The position numbers were made by a program, and so were the translations under genes. Positions 10,595-21,336 of a DNA stretch of 64,000 nt are shown piece after piece (within the stretch, counting starts at the first letter, position 1; every line of letters starts with the position of its first letter). The notes under the pieces were generated by a model. It was given only the letters and a program-made list of their open reading frames with translations. It did no database searches and was not told where the DNA came from. The DNA is from Pycnopodia helianthoides (lineage: Eukaryota > Echinodermata > Asteroidea > Forcipulatida > Asteriidae). The stretch lies in NCBI GenBank assembly GCA_032158295.1, contig CM063252.1, positions 12,667,837 to 12,731,836 on the forward strand, written 5' to 3'.

Positions 10595-11961
10595 ACATCT
10601 ACCCAATCAGTTTCCATTATGGTTTATTACTGAATATTTTAGTCATCATTATTTGATAATATTGTAAGACACGTTTAAATTTACCAGTCCCCCTTAAAAA
10701 AAACAAATGAATTGTGAAACTGCTGCATGTTTTGTTTAGACACACACACTGATAAAGGTGCAAAGCTCATTTTCTTTGATTTTGTATAATATTGTATACA
10801 TATGTACAAGAAATGTGAATTATTTAAAGATTCATGGTTGGTTTAGAACGGAAGTTGCAGAGGTTAGGGGCATCGTCCCACTCTAATGCACTGTCTAGGA
10901 TTGCACATTGAATATTTTAACTTCTAAGCGATTTTGTTATGTCACACACACACAATAGTGAAATAGGTACTTATGTTGATTAATACTGTCGTTCCGAGTG
11001 CTTTCATATTTGAGATAGATATGATTAATCATTTTTGTCTGCTAACATTAACAAGTTTTTACAATATTTTTTTTCTTTCCCGCAGCGATTGTGTGCTCTA
11101 ACATTCTTAAGACGGTTATTTCTTAAAAAGTAAAATATTTAAAAATGGGAAATAATATGCGGAATTATGAGCCGTTTTTTTATGGGGCCGATTTTATTCT
11201 TTTTTCAGATGGTGAAAAAGCCAAACAATTTGCGCAGTATGATTGTTTAGTAGAACCGGTGTATAAACCAACAAGCCAAATATTTATTGTTATTTTGTTC
11301 TCTAGCCAGGGCCTCGTGTGTTTAAATTGGATCCAGATGTGGGCAGTCCACAGCCCATCAGGTGTCTAGAGCTCAGCATGCCGTGCATTTCAACAAAATG
11401 TGCATTTATCGACCTTTCGGATTTATCCCGTTCTTGTCAGTTTACAGTTTGATATAGTCATGGAGAGTTCCTTCCTCCATGACATAAATATCATGTACAT
11501 TTTGTACATGTACGAGCGTGGAGGAAGGAAACTTTCCCCTATACTGTGGTATTGTGATCAGTTGACACGGTCGCAGATTTCATAATTATATGAACACGTA
11601 GCCTGTACATGCAATTTTCAGTCAATCCCAAATTCTATTATGTACAACTCAATATTGTAATCATTTGAATACATAATATTATGTAGATATTTTGTATGCA
11701 GACAAAATCTCATGCATTGAAGACATTTCAGTATCATCTATGCAATTATGAAAAAATGTATATTTCCATTGGTTGAATGCTGCTACTATCAGAGTTACCA
11801 TTGATGACCCAATGTCAGGAACAATGCGTCATTAAAGGTGACGCCCCCTAAACAAGACAAACTGACAAAATGCAGATTTGTAGTTTCCAATAGTCGGGGA
11901 AAATGGTTTCTGTATGCTTAGCATTAATATCACTAAGTGGGTATGCTTGGCATTTATAGCA
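10595..11961. other. AT-rich intergenic DNA with one hairpin
   Basis: No credible gene. A hairpin at about 11462-11537 pairs GGAGAGTTCCTTCCTCCA with TGGAGGAAGGAAACTTTCC around an ATGTACATTTTGTACAT core. Short open frames here have no domain, and some have no ATG start. Confidence 0.45.
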
Positions 11962-12301
11962 TTAAAGGTATTGTACACTTTTGGTAACAGCTCAAAATCA
12001 GTGTCCACATTTGTGTGATTAAACATATGCATGAACAAACAAACCTGTGAAAGTTTGAGCTCAATTGGTCATCGAGGTCACGAGAAAATAGTGAAAAGAG
12101 ATCTTATGTGTTTTCTGTTTTTTTCAAATTATCGCGCGCGATAATTACTATTGTTTTATCGTTTCTCAGAAACGATAGCATTTTAGGCAGAAATATTGAA
12201 GGAACCCTTTCTACCATTACTTACTTTAAATCATGTAAGTTATGTGTGAATCTGTGAACATTGTGTTTTTCGATCTTACCAATAGTGTACAGGGCCTTTA
12301 A
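11962..12301 (+). mobile_element. TTAAAGG(TATTGTACACTTTTGG) element, copy A
   Basis: TTAA at 11962-11965 and 12298-12301. One end reads GGTATTGTACACTTTTGGTA, the other is the complement of GGCCCTGTACACTATTGG. The core contains the GC palindrome ATTATCGCGCGCGATAAT (about 12130). A second copy, inverted, lies at 50869-51206. Confidence 0.85.
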
Positions 12302-12305
12302 GTGG

Positions 12306-12864
12306 GTACTCTTTCAAAACTTCCGGGTCAGAATTGACCCAGTTTATGGGTCTCTTGGGAGCTGACCCTTTTCTGGATCAGTATCCTAGCGTTAGCAAAA
12401 AGGGGAGACTGTTGGTCTTTTTGACACCCCGTTTTAAACTTGGACACCCTGTTTTATCTGTCATTTACATGTAAATGTATTGTAAGTGAACAATTTGGAC
12501 ACCCAGTTTTTAAATTTCCAGCAAATTTGGACACCCTTTCACCAAATCCTCAAACCTTGATCGGCATGGCCGGCAAATTTATGTTCTGCAGCACACGTCG
12601 GCTATGGAGTCAACAGTTAAGGGATAGGGAAGAACAGCGTACATGTATATATCCCTTAACTGTTGACTCCATAGCCGACGTGTGCTACAGGGAAAAAAAA
12701 TCGCGACCCGGAATCTATGTCAAAAATGACTCAACAGGTCAAACTGACAAAGATTCTGAGTTTAAGTCGCATGAAAAAAAGTGGGGAGCCTGACCCAGAA
12801 ATGGGTCAAGGCCCCTGTGGTCAGGAATTCGGGTGAATTCTGACCCGGAAGGTGTTTGTGTGAA
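12306..12864 (+). mobile_element. Composite TIR element with 41-bp-arm hairpin and internal GGACACCC repeat
   Basis: The outer ends ACTTCCGGGTCAGAATTGAC and (right) GAATTCTGACCCGGAAG match the element at 24280-24654. Inside, 12586-12626 and 12650-12690 form a hairpin of 41-base arms with one mismatch. A stretch at about 12418-12560 rich in GGACACCC matches, in reverse, 23213-23375. It therefore looks like a TIR element carrying an inserted repeat. A 117-residue frame across it is an artefact. Confidence 0.75.
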
Positions 12865-14399
12865 TGTGATTTATATGAGACAGTTGTCAAACGTTATTGG
12901 TTTCTCAAAAGAGCTTAAGATTAACTTGATTTTGTCGTTGGTTATCACTTGTTTGTCTTTGATCTGAATGTACACGTTCTTATTTAAAAGTTAAAAACTC
13001 GAAGGTATGACTCAAACTATTAAACCACGAAATGTACATGTAGTGTATGAACTCCTTAAGACAAAGTGAAAATTTAGGTCCAATTTCGTGAAAGTTTTTT
13101 TTCACTTTTGTGAAAATCTAAAACAAAACAAAAACTCTTTCTATTTTTGTAAATTGCATATCTCTCTTGACTTGAGGCAATTGGGCTATAGATATAACAT
13201 TTGTAGGAAATAAGACCAACGGTGTACCTTGTTTTGATTCAATGTAGCTCCATGATGTAAGTAAGCTAATGTTCCTCTAGCATATAATTGGGGGAAAAAA
13301 AGTTATATTTATATATAATATATAAAAAGTAGTACCGGGAATGTGTACTTTATTGATTCACAGCGACATTGAGCATATCAGTACACGCATTTTTTTTTTG
13401 CCGATTTCATGACACTTATAATAGTACCTTATCTTGATTGAAATACAGTACGCATATCCTACCGGTAGCAACATTTTTACCAGTTGCATTTCGTAATTGA
13501 TATGTTTGTCTTGTGTATCTGCCAAGGGCAAACAACAACATCACGACATACTGAGTAAACTCTGACGTGACAATGATGCAACTAGTACTTTTGTTCAAAC
13601 CGGCAATAATTTGTTGGTCTCTCATTGTTTTGTGTTTGTTTTGAATGTCACGTGACAGGGGAGACACCATCACATGATGTGTTTTTCCCCCGAGCTACCC
13701 TGGCCCCGGGGTGTGTTGACATAACAATGATTTGCAAAACGTTGTTCTTGAAATCCGGAGCTTTCAAATGTACAAACAAAGATAAAATTGTACCTCTGCA
13801 TTGTACGTGTATGATTTATAATGATGAGGCAGATTTGACTGCTGAAGTTAAATATTGCGAGGCAATCATGATTGTTATAACCAGTTTATCAAATTTTATT
13901 TCAATGGTGCTATTTAATAATGACTATTATATGACAATTATATTAAACGGTTTCCCTATGTACGTTGGAATAATCGAACATGATGTTGACCTTGAGTCGC
14001 GTTTCTTTTGTTGAATGATTATTATATTTCCCCCCAAATTAATAATTGTGTGTTTTTTAAAGGCCACGACCACTTTTGATAGAAATGACTCATGCAGAAA
14101 TGCATGTTATCAGAGCACGATGCATAAACAACAAACACAATGCAATGTTTCAATGTTGCAGGTGGTAGGATTGTGCCGTTGATGATAGAAGCATGGAATT
14201 TGGAACCCAGCCTGAGAAATATGTCATGAGAATTATGGACATCGTAGATCTGCCTTTGAAAAAATATAGGTAGTCAACCATTGACATCCATTTGACAATT
14301 TCTGCTCGTTATTTTACCTATATATCTGGAAAGGACAAATCTACAATGGCCCTGTAGCCACATACATGTATTCAATCATGCGCAAAAACACCTAGAGTG
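12865..14399. other. AT-rich intergenic DNA
   Basis: No gene supported. A 129-codon plus-strand frame at 13625-14014 (no ATG at its start) has no signal peptide, domain or codon bias that I recognise. A TTAAAGGCC sequence near 14057 may be a solo element end. Confidence 0.4.
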
Positions 14400-14409
14400 C
14401 GTTGTAATT

Positions 14410-14675
14410 AGTGAGTGGTGATTAAAAAAAATCATAAATTTTGCCTCTTTAAACACAAAAAGTGGAACACACGGTCCGCAATTTTGTGGAGTCAAACATT
14501 CGGTATAGAAAATAGCAGACTGTGTTCTGTCATGAACTTACACACAAACCATACAATTTCAAGGGATATTTATGTAAATCATTATATTATACTTATGTTT
14601 CCTACCATATTCATTTCAAAACAAACGCTTTTTATAGCCCAAAGCGCGTCAACCCGAAACCAACGTGCCCCTTTA
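14410..14675 (-). mobile_element. Decayed copy of the 15400-15786 element family
   Basis: It shares CGGTCCGCAATTTTGTGGAG and the run from ATTCATTTCAAAACAAACGC to the end GTGCCCCTTTAA with 15400-15786. The TTAA right end is at 14672-14675; the left end is eroded. Confidence 0.6.
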
Positions 14676-15399
14676 AATAAGTGTGAAGCTAAACTTTAGC
14701 TTGGTTTCTGTAGACTTGAGATGTTTTATGATTTAACATGAACTCAGACTTTTTTTTTTACACCTGTCTGGTGAAAAAAATGTTTTGTTTTATTCACATT
14801 GTAAGACATTTTGGTCTTGACTGGAAGATCCAGTGCTGAGTGAGAAGCTTCTTGAAATCTAAAGCTCTTGGGGTTACCAATAGGTGGAAACGCCATCATT
14901 TCAACATACCTCCCTAAATTTAAATCCCATTATATAGACCTTGTGGTCGTCAGTGACCCTTGCCCCTGTTTCTGTGACTCACTTGAGGTTCGAAACCGAA
15001 GCATCTACTCCATGTGTATAAGATAAAAATCATACAAGGATCCATGCCTGTCAGTACAGGTTGAACAATGTTTCTTAAAATATTGCCCCTAATCGGGCAT
15101 TCACACCTTCCATTTAGTTTCCGACAGGAAAGTCTGAGTTAGACCATTGTTGTCTCTATAATCACAAATCCTGTATACTTTACTCGAATGGGGCCATGCT
15201 TTCTTTCTTTATTTTTCTATTTTTCTAATGGGGGGGGGGGGGTGGATTCACTTTCGCTTTTAAAGCTTCCTTTCTCCTGGTGACCCGTTGAAGGGACTGT
15301 ATACATCAATGTTATTTTGGAAGAGGACATTCAACTCCGGAAGAACCCATCATGGTTCAATCACGGAGGAAGGTGAATCGGCCTTTCTCCATGATGCAA
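14676..15399. other. Intergenic DNA, no gene seen
   Basis: No coding frame or RNA gene. It holds a G run near 15229-15242 and a loose inverted repeat near 15345-15395 (GGAGGAAGG / CCTTTCTCC). Confidence 0.45.
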
Positions 15400-15786
15400 T
15401 TAAAGGGACACGTTGCCTTGGATTGGGCGATTTGGGCTATAGAAAGCGTCCGAAGGCGTTCGCTTTGTAATGAATATTGGTTGAAATAATGTTTTTAAAC
15501 GTAGATTATAATGATCCAATAAATATGCCTCAGCATTGCGTGGTTTTCCTTTTGCTTGTTGAACCGACACGGTCCGCCATTTTGTGGAGTCAAAAATTTG
15601 GTTCTACTCAAAATGGTGAACCGTGTTAGTTCAAGGAAAACCACACAATTTCAAGGCATATTATTGTGTGGGTTCGTATATTTTATTTGTTTAAACATCT
15701 TGCCAACCATACTCATTACGTAACAAACGCTTTCAGACGCTTCTTATAACCCAAATCGCCCATTCCAAGGCAACGCATCCCTTTAA
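15400..15786 (+). mobile_element. TTAAAGGGACACGTTGCC element with inner palindrome
   Basis: TTAA at 15400-15403 and 15783-15786; the ends GGGACACGTTGCCTTGG and CCAAGGCAACGCATCCC are inverted repeats. A second nested palindrome (about 15540-15655) pairs GTGGTTTTCCTTTTGC with its complement around CCGCCATTTTGTGGAG. Relatives are at 14410 and 57040. Non-coding. Confidence 0.85.
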
Positions 15787-15825
15787 CATGTGAGAACTTC
15801 AGTGAAAAGGGGCGCTTAAAGGAAG

Positions 15826-16190
15826 GGTTTATCTTTGGCAATCACTCCAAAAATTTACGACCATACACTTACCTGGTAAGAACGTGTAAGAAGCACTGCA
15901 GCTGTTGATAATTTATAACGTGATAAAAGGAACATGGCTTGAGAGAGAGGGATTAAAAAACATTTCAATCTAAGAAATGTTTCTGCATGAACATTTTTCT
16001 TAGGATGAGTATTCCAATTACGAATTATTCTTCCAGTGTGGACATATAACTGCTCCAGATTTTCGGCAATATCTAAACAAAAAACCTACAACCTTTTGAA
16101 ATGTTAGTTTATAAATACAATATATCTACATTTATATAGGATTAAACCAATCGAGAGGTTCCAACAACCAAAGGTATACTTTGCCTTTCA
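15826..16190 (+). mobile_element. TTAAAGGAAGGGTTTATCTTTGG element
   Basis: It starts TTAAAGGAAGGGTTTATCTT and ends AACCAAAGGTATACTTTGCC, an imperfect inverted repeat, with the right TTAA decayed. It shares the motif ACTTACCTGGTAAGAACGTG with the 10200 and 58763 elements. Confidence 0.7.
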
Positions 16191-16324
16191 GTGGTTTGTT
16201 AACGTACAGTAACTCAATCCAAGTCCGTACTAGTGCATTTATTATGTGATTCAAACGCAGTTTTCCCGAAGGTGGGCAAAGCAGGGGGTGGGGCTGGGGG
16301 GGGGGTGGTGTCATGATTACCAGT

Positions 16325-16529
16325 ACTCGTCGTGTAACTCTTAATGAGAACTAAAATCTTTAACTGGTTCACGCCTCTTGTTGAATTAGATCCCTTGTCA
16401 TATGGCGATCGTGCCTTTTCTGCTTGTGCTCCTAAAGTTTGGAACACTTTACCTATTAGATGCTGTAGTTCTCTTCCATTGTTTAAAAACTTGCTGAAAA
16501 CTCATTTATTTAACTCCACATACACTTAG
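16325..16529 (+). pseudogene. Last coding stretch of a non-LTR (LINE) reverse transcriptase, broken
   Basis: The translation contains SYGDRAFSACAPKVWNTLP followed by FKNLLKTHLF and a stop at 16527-16529. This is the conserved end of ORF2 in CR1/L2-like LINEs (GDRAFS..APKLWN.LP ... FK..LKTHLF). Just upstream STRRVTLNEN reads in another frame, so a frameshift separates the pieces. The reverse transcriptase palm and endonuclease are absent, so this is a 5'-truncated dead copy, as is usual for LINEs. Confidence 0.8.
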
Positions 16530-16712
16530 CTTGTAACATGTCTTAGATTATTCATCTGTATAATTGTCTTTGTATTCTATATTTCTCTTTTGCTGCTTAT
16601 ATGTTTTGGTGTTTTGTTTTGTTTTTGTTCTGCGCCTCGGAATAGGGTCTCGTACACTAGATAGATGGCGCATTATAAATGCATTATTATTATTATTATT
16701 ATTATTATACTG
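16530..16712 (+). mobile_element. LINE 3' untranslated end with (ATT)n tail
   Basis: After the LINE stop come about 150 non-coding bases ending GATGGCGCATTATAAATGC and then (ATT)8-9 at about 16684-16710. The short microsatellite tail instead of poly(A) is typical of CR1/L2-type LINEs. It supports the assignment of the upstream coding fragment. Confidence 0.75.
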
Positions 16713-17365
16713 GTTCCTGACCCGTTTTTTAACCCTCAAATGCAGCACATATTAAATTGTTTTTGCAAAGATGTATCTATCTAAGTGTGCTGTTTACATG
16801 TCCAGGTATAGCCTGGGTAAATTTCAGCCTCTTTGTTTGCTTAATTGGTTTCTGTTTTAAAATTTCAGTTAATCTGCCATTTAGTTAATCTGCCATTGGA
16901 AAATGATAGACAATTTACAGACCGATTTTGTACACAAAAAGATGCTGGCAGAGTTCTGTCCTGCCCTTTGTAACCAAACCACTGAAGGAAATTCCTCATT
17001 GTTTTTCTTTATTAGGGCGGAAGTCCTGGTTTTGTGGCAAGCCTTGATTTGAACCTCTGAGGGGGATTGAACTAGGTTTGTGTGTTTCTAGAATTGTTTT
17101 AGGTTTGGTTTCTGATTACAATAAACATGGGTTTTTCGCCGAACTCGAACGAACCTGCTTTGACTAGTATTATGGAATCTCACGAAAGTTGTTTCGATAT
17201 TTTTTTACAGAATAGATTATCGTTTATTTAACAAATTGAAATTCAATTAATACATGATGATTAGATACATGATGATTAGAAAAAGTTTAAATGATATTTG
17301 AGGTTGAAAGAGTCTGGACTTAACACCGCGAATTTAAATATCAGGTTGTGTCGATCATAATGTAT
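16713..17365. other. Intergenic DNA, no gene seen
   Basis: AT-rich, no coding frame. A doubled AGTTAATCTGCCATT at about 16866-16897 is a minimal tandem repeat, and ATACATGATGATTAGA is doubled near 17250-17280. Confidence 0.4.
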
Positions 17366-17369
17366 AACG

Positions 17370-17570
17370 TTATGCCGATTATATCCCATCTTATGCCGAT
17401 TGTAAACAGTCTGTTGATTTTAACGGTCAGTTTATACCAATTATAACCAGTTTATACCGATCATAACCAGTTTATGCCGATCATAACCAGTCTTATGCCG
17501 ATCATAACCAGTTTATGCCGAGTATAACCAATCTTATGCTGAATATAACCAATCTTCGGCCGATTAAATC
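17370..17570 (+). repeat. 22-bp tandem repeat (minisatellite)
   Basis: About nine imperfect units of the type TTATGCCGATCATAACCAGT. Unit length varies by 1-2 bases. Not coding. Confidence 0.85.
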
Positions 17571-17574
17571 CAAT

Positions 17575-19245
17575 CCTGTACGTTTTCTTGTTATTCACAA
17601 AGCAAAGAATTGGCATTATTATTGAAATCAAAAACTGTAAAATGTAATCAGATATAACTTATTGTCCCTTAATATTGTAAACGATGGCGCATCTGTGTAT
17701 CCGATTAATAACAAAAACCGCCTAAAACAGAAATGCTATTTTGTGTTTGTTTTTTGTTTCGAGACTGAAACATAATCCTGTCTCAATGTCCGGACCGAGG
17801 CAAATTGTTTCGTTTTGTCGTGAAGAGAAAGTGTTTTTCAAACCGAGGCTTAGACCCATAGCGACAACAACGTTGCTGTATATTATTTACTTTAAACAGC
17901 TTGTTAGCTTTATAAAAAGCACAGAAAAAGATCATACATCAGACATACATCAGCAAGGCAACCAGCTGAAATCCTCCGTGGTTTAAAGTGAAAAAAGAGG
18001 TTTGGTCATAGATTGGTTTTTGTCAACGTAATTCCGATTTATAGGGCAACTTGTCAATAAAGACACAATACCAAGCTTCATCTGAATGCAGTGTCGTCTA
18101 CTTCACTTGTTGAGAAAACAGCGAAAGAATATCATATTGTATTTTCATCAAGTACGTCGAATCCATGCCACGTTTAGCGAGGCGACGCGGGTACCAACCG
18201 CATCTCCGGCCGCAGCATTCACAGACGCACACCACGTGCATTTCAGTGTCCATAACTCCCTTTTGGAGATTCACATTTTTCGACATTGATTTCTAATCAA
18301 CGGGGGCATTTCAGAACGAAAGAATTTCACAGTATGCTTAAAACTAACATTACCATCTGTATAACAAGTATACGCTTCCGGATAGAAATTACTCGATATT
18401 TCTTGGGGGTAGTTACGAAAGTACGACCCTACTTTTAAATTCAAAGCAATCCAGTAGCCTTACTGTGGAGGAGGGGGGGGGGCACGTTCCCCATTATGTC
18501 CCTGCCCCGGGTGTCCCCATACCCCCCCCCCCCCCACCACCCACCACCACCACCACCACCCATTTGAAATCTTTACTTTTGAGATTTAAACATTCCAAAA
18601 TAAAATGTTACATGTATTTGATAAGCTTTAATGTGATAATTTTAATGTTTTTAAAACTAGATTTACATATACACGCAAACAATGCTCTGTTTTTGCCTTC
18701 AATCACGTCAACTTATCACATACAAGTAAAAATGGCATAACAAGAGCGATGAAAAGGATTTTGTTCGAGAGATGTACAAGCGGAAGCTACAATTTTGGAG
18801 ATGGCCAGTAATGCCTACCCCCTAGACAAAATTGTTGCACCCCATTTTGCGCCCCCCCCCCCCTCCTAAAATGTTACCTTAGTTTCGACGCTGAGGCAAT
18901 CATTGGGAAGACCATAGAGAAAGGTCCTTTCTCTATAGGAAAACTAAGAGGAGAAGTGCAATCTAATTCTCCACGTAATTTGTATGTGTGTACGACACTT
19001 AATTATTTAAAAGTGTTCACGATGCATGTGTTGCAATCGGTATGACCGGTATGACTCCACGATGGATGTTAAACTAATCAATACTCTCGTGTAGCTTTAT
19101 TCCCCTGGAAATGTTATTTTGAGGGGTACAGTTGTGGATTCCCGAGCGAGTCTGGCTTTGGATGTTACATGCCGTTTGAGAAATTGACCTTTGAATTGGC
19201 TGTCTCCAGGATTATAAACCTGGAAAGCAATATCCATCAAATAAC
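17575..19245. other. Intergenic DNA with C and CAC runs; no gene seen
   Basis: No credible coding region. It contains G and C runs (18472-18482, 18521-18535, 18856-18864) and a (CAC)n microsatellite at about 18535-18560. Small frames at 17741-17986 and 18086-18289 lack domain support. Confidence 0.4.
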
Positions 19246-19249
19246 AGGC

Positions 19250-19430
19250 CTTACTTATTTTGGTAAGAAGTACAGCAGCCTGGGGTAGTATAATGAATTT
19301 TGAGAAACTTTTAAATTCGAAGTACTACGGTTATGGAAAATATATCACTTTTTAGTCCCCAAAATTTGAATCTGAAAAGCGTTTCTGTCAGAAACGCTTC
19401 TCAGACTGGGGAATATTCTTATTATTAGTT
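19250..19430 (+). mobile_element. Partial copy of the TTAAAGGCACAGTACAC element
   Basis: It matches the middle of 58763-59155 in the same orientation (GTACTACGGTTATGGAAAAT, then GCGTTTCTGTCAGAAACGCT, itself a palindrome). Both terminal repeats are missing. It lies in inverse orientation to the complete copy at 19604-19968. Confidence 0.75.
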
Positions 19431-19603
19431 TACCCTTTTGGTTTTAAATGTACGTTTTCTAATACAGTTAGCGAACCTTCAGGCTGTGAACCGTTGACTG
19501 TTTGCTCCTTTGAAATTATCGTACCCAATATAAAAACTTTTAGTTTTTTGTTTTTAATAGCTTGTATGTACAACTGTGTGCATTGTTACAGAGAGATATT
19601 TTA

Positions 19604-19968
19604 TTTGAAGGCACAGTACACGTTTGGTAATTGGAGCCTATGATTGTGGTAATCCTATATAAATGTAAGTACATACAATAAAACTAACCTGTGAAAATTT
19701 CACTTCAAAAGGTGGGATATCACCGAAAAACCGGAGCGAATATTTCCACGCAGGAAGAATATTCCCCAGTCTGAGAAGCGTTTCTGACAGAAACGCTTCT
19801 CAGATTCAAATTTTGGGGAATAAAAAGTGATATATTTTCCATAACCGTAGTACTTCGAATTAAAAGTTTCTCAAAATTCATTACACTACCCCAGGCTGCT
19901 GTACTTCTTACTAAGTAAGTTTTTTTGCCATTGATTTTCAGAGTCACAAACGTGTACTGTGCCTTTAA
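19604..19968 (-). mobile_element. TTAAAGGCACAGTACAC element, complete copy
   Basis: The ends GAAGGCACAGTACACGTTTG and its complement up to TTAA at 19965-19968 form inverted repeats; the left TTAA has mutated to TTGA. The inside carries the hairpin AGCGTTTCTGACAGAAACGC. The same family is at 58763-59155. Confidence 0.83.
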
Positions 19969-20185
19969 TGCCATTATTATGAAGTGACCTTAAACCCATC
20001 AGCGAAATCAAGAGGGAGGCGTGGCTGTGAATTTAAATTTGTGGTAACAATTGCTCCCCCCCCACATACTATTGCAGGTATTTCTGTCAGATGTGATGTG
20101 GGTTCCGTTTGCATCAAACATTGAATAAATCAATGCACAAAGTAACAAGACACACCTGGACCGATACGATAGTTGGGCCTTTTTG

Positions 20186-20485
20186 CTCTAAAGGCTGGGT
20201 TTACTTGTCGAAATTACTCAACAAGTTAAGGATCACACAAACTTACTTAGTAAGGAACCTTGGAGAGCTGTGTTTTATTATTGTAGAAACGACCCCTTTG
20301 AAGAAATGCAGTTTTAGAGAAAGAGGTTATTTTTTCACCCAAAATTTGAATCTGAGAAAGGCTTCAGGCATGGATGAAGCCTTCTTCAGGCATCAGAAAG
20401 CACACAATTCTATGCAACAATGGTGTTTTTTGTTTCGTTTTTTTCTTGCAACTTCGATGAGCGATTGAGCCCAAATATTCACATG
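20186..20485 (+). mobile_element. Right-truncated element of the 10200 family
   Basis: It starts CTAAAGGCTGGGTTTACTTG and continues through GAATCTGAGAAAGGCTTCAG, the paired GATGAAGCCTTCTTC and GATTGAGCCCAAATATTCAC, as in 10200-10594. The expected right end is missing; (AC/GT)-rich ATGTATGTACATG follows. Confidence 0.7.
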
Positions 20486-20917
20486 TATGTACATGTATAT
20501 GTGTATGCACATAAGAAAGTACAGGGATATGCATGTGTAATTTCAGTACAAGTATTATTGAAAAAATACAGCCATGGGTCTCTGCATTTTCCACAACACT
20601 CTGCAAGTCCACGCGGTTGACCCACAGAGAGCAAGATGATCTGCTCCGTGGTCTCTTGAACATGTGTTTTTCCCACTATCACTCACGATGTGTCTGTCTC
20701 TGTCATTAGTGACTGGGAGCCATGTATGGGTCATGGGGATACTGTGAAGACCCCCCCCCCCCAATTTCCCTTCATAGTCAGTATAGAAACTCCGTCAATG
20801 GGGCCTGAGGAAGTGACTTTCTCCTTCTTGACAAATCAGCGTTCGATAAATTTGTTGACTTTATGAAAATTTCACACGGAGAATTTATTGAAATCTATGG
20901 AATGACTTGTCTCCTTG
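20486..20917. other. Intergenic DNA, no gene seen
   Basis: Short overlapping frames on both strands without recognisable features; a C run at 20751-20762. Confidence 0.4.
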
Positions 20918-21095
20918 AACCAATGATGCGGTTTCTTGGTAACTAAACCAATGATGAGTTTTCATTGGTAGCTAGAACCAATGATGCGGTTTCCTTGGTA
21001 ACTAAAACCAATGATGAGGTTTCATTGGTAACTAGAACCAATGATGCAGTTTCATTGGTATATAGAACCAATGATGCGGTTTCTGTAGTAAGTAA
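20918..21095 (+). repeat. 30-bp tandem repeat, six units, each a small hairpin
   Basis: Units start ACCAATGATGCGGTTTCATT and are 30 bases long, so they stay in frame and give the repeating peptide TNDAVSLV. Each unit has CCAATGA paired with TCATTGG. No start or wider gene supports translation; I call it a minisatellite. Confidence 0.85.
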
Positions 21096-21144
21096 ACATT
21101 GGCATTTGATAATGGATATGCCAGTAAATATAATATATTTTTTT

Positions 21145-21336
21145 TGTTCTGAAGATTTATTTAAACAAGCTTTTTATTAACTGGTTTATTTTCCGCTATT
21201 ATTGTTGCTCTCCTAAGAATGTATATTATATTAAAAGGAATGATAAAGACAGTATGTACATTCTTATGAGGGCAACTATACTAGCGGAAAAACCCACAGT
21301 TAATAAAAAGCTTGTTTAAATAAATCTCCAGAACAG
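21145..21336. mobile_element. Near-perfect long hairpin (about 85-bp arms)
   Basis: The left arm (21145-21231) and right arm (21253-21336) are inverted copies; landmarks are TTTAAACAAGCTTTTTATTA, TCCGCTA and AAGAATGTA. The loop is about 20 bases. This is a fold-back MITE or a palindromic repeat immediately after the 30-bp array. Confidence 0.8.

Noticed and set aside
12440..12793. 117-codon frame
   Set aside because: It runs through the 41-base-arm hairpin and GGACACCC repeat of a mobile element.
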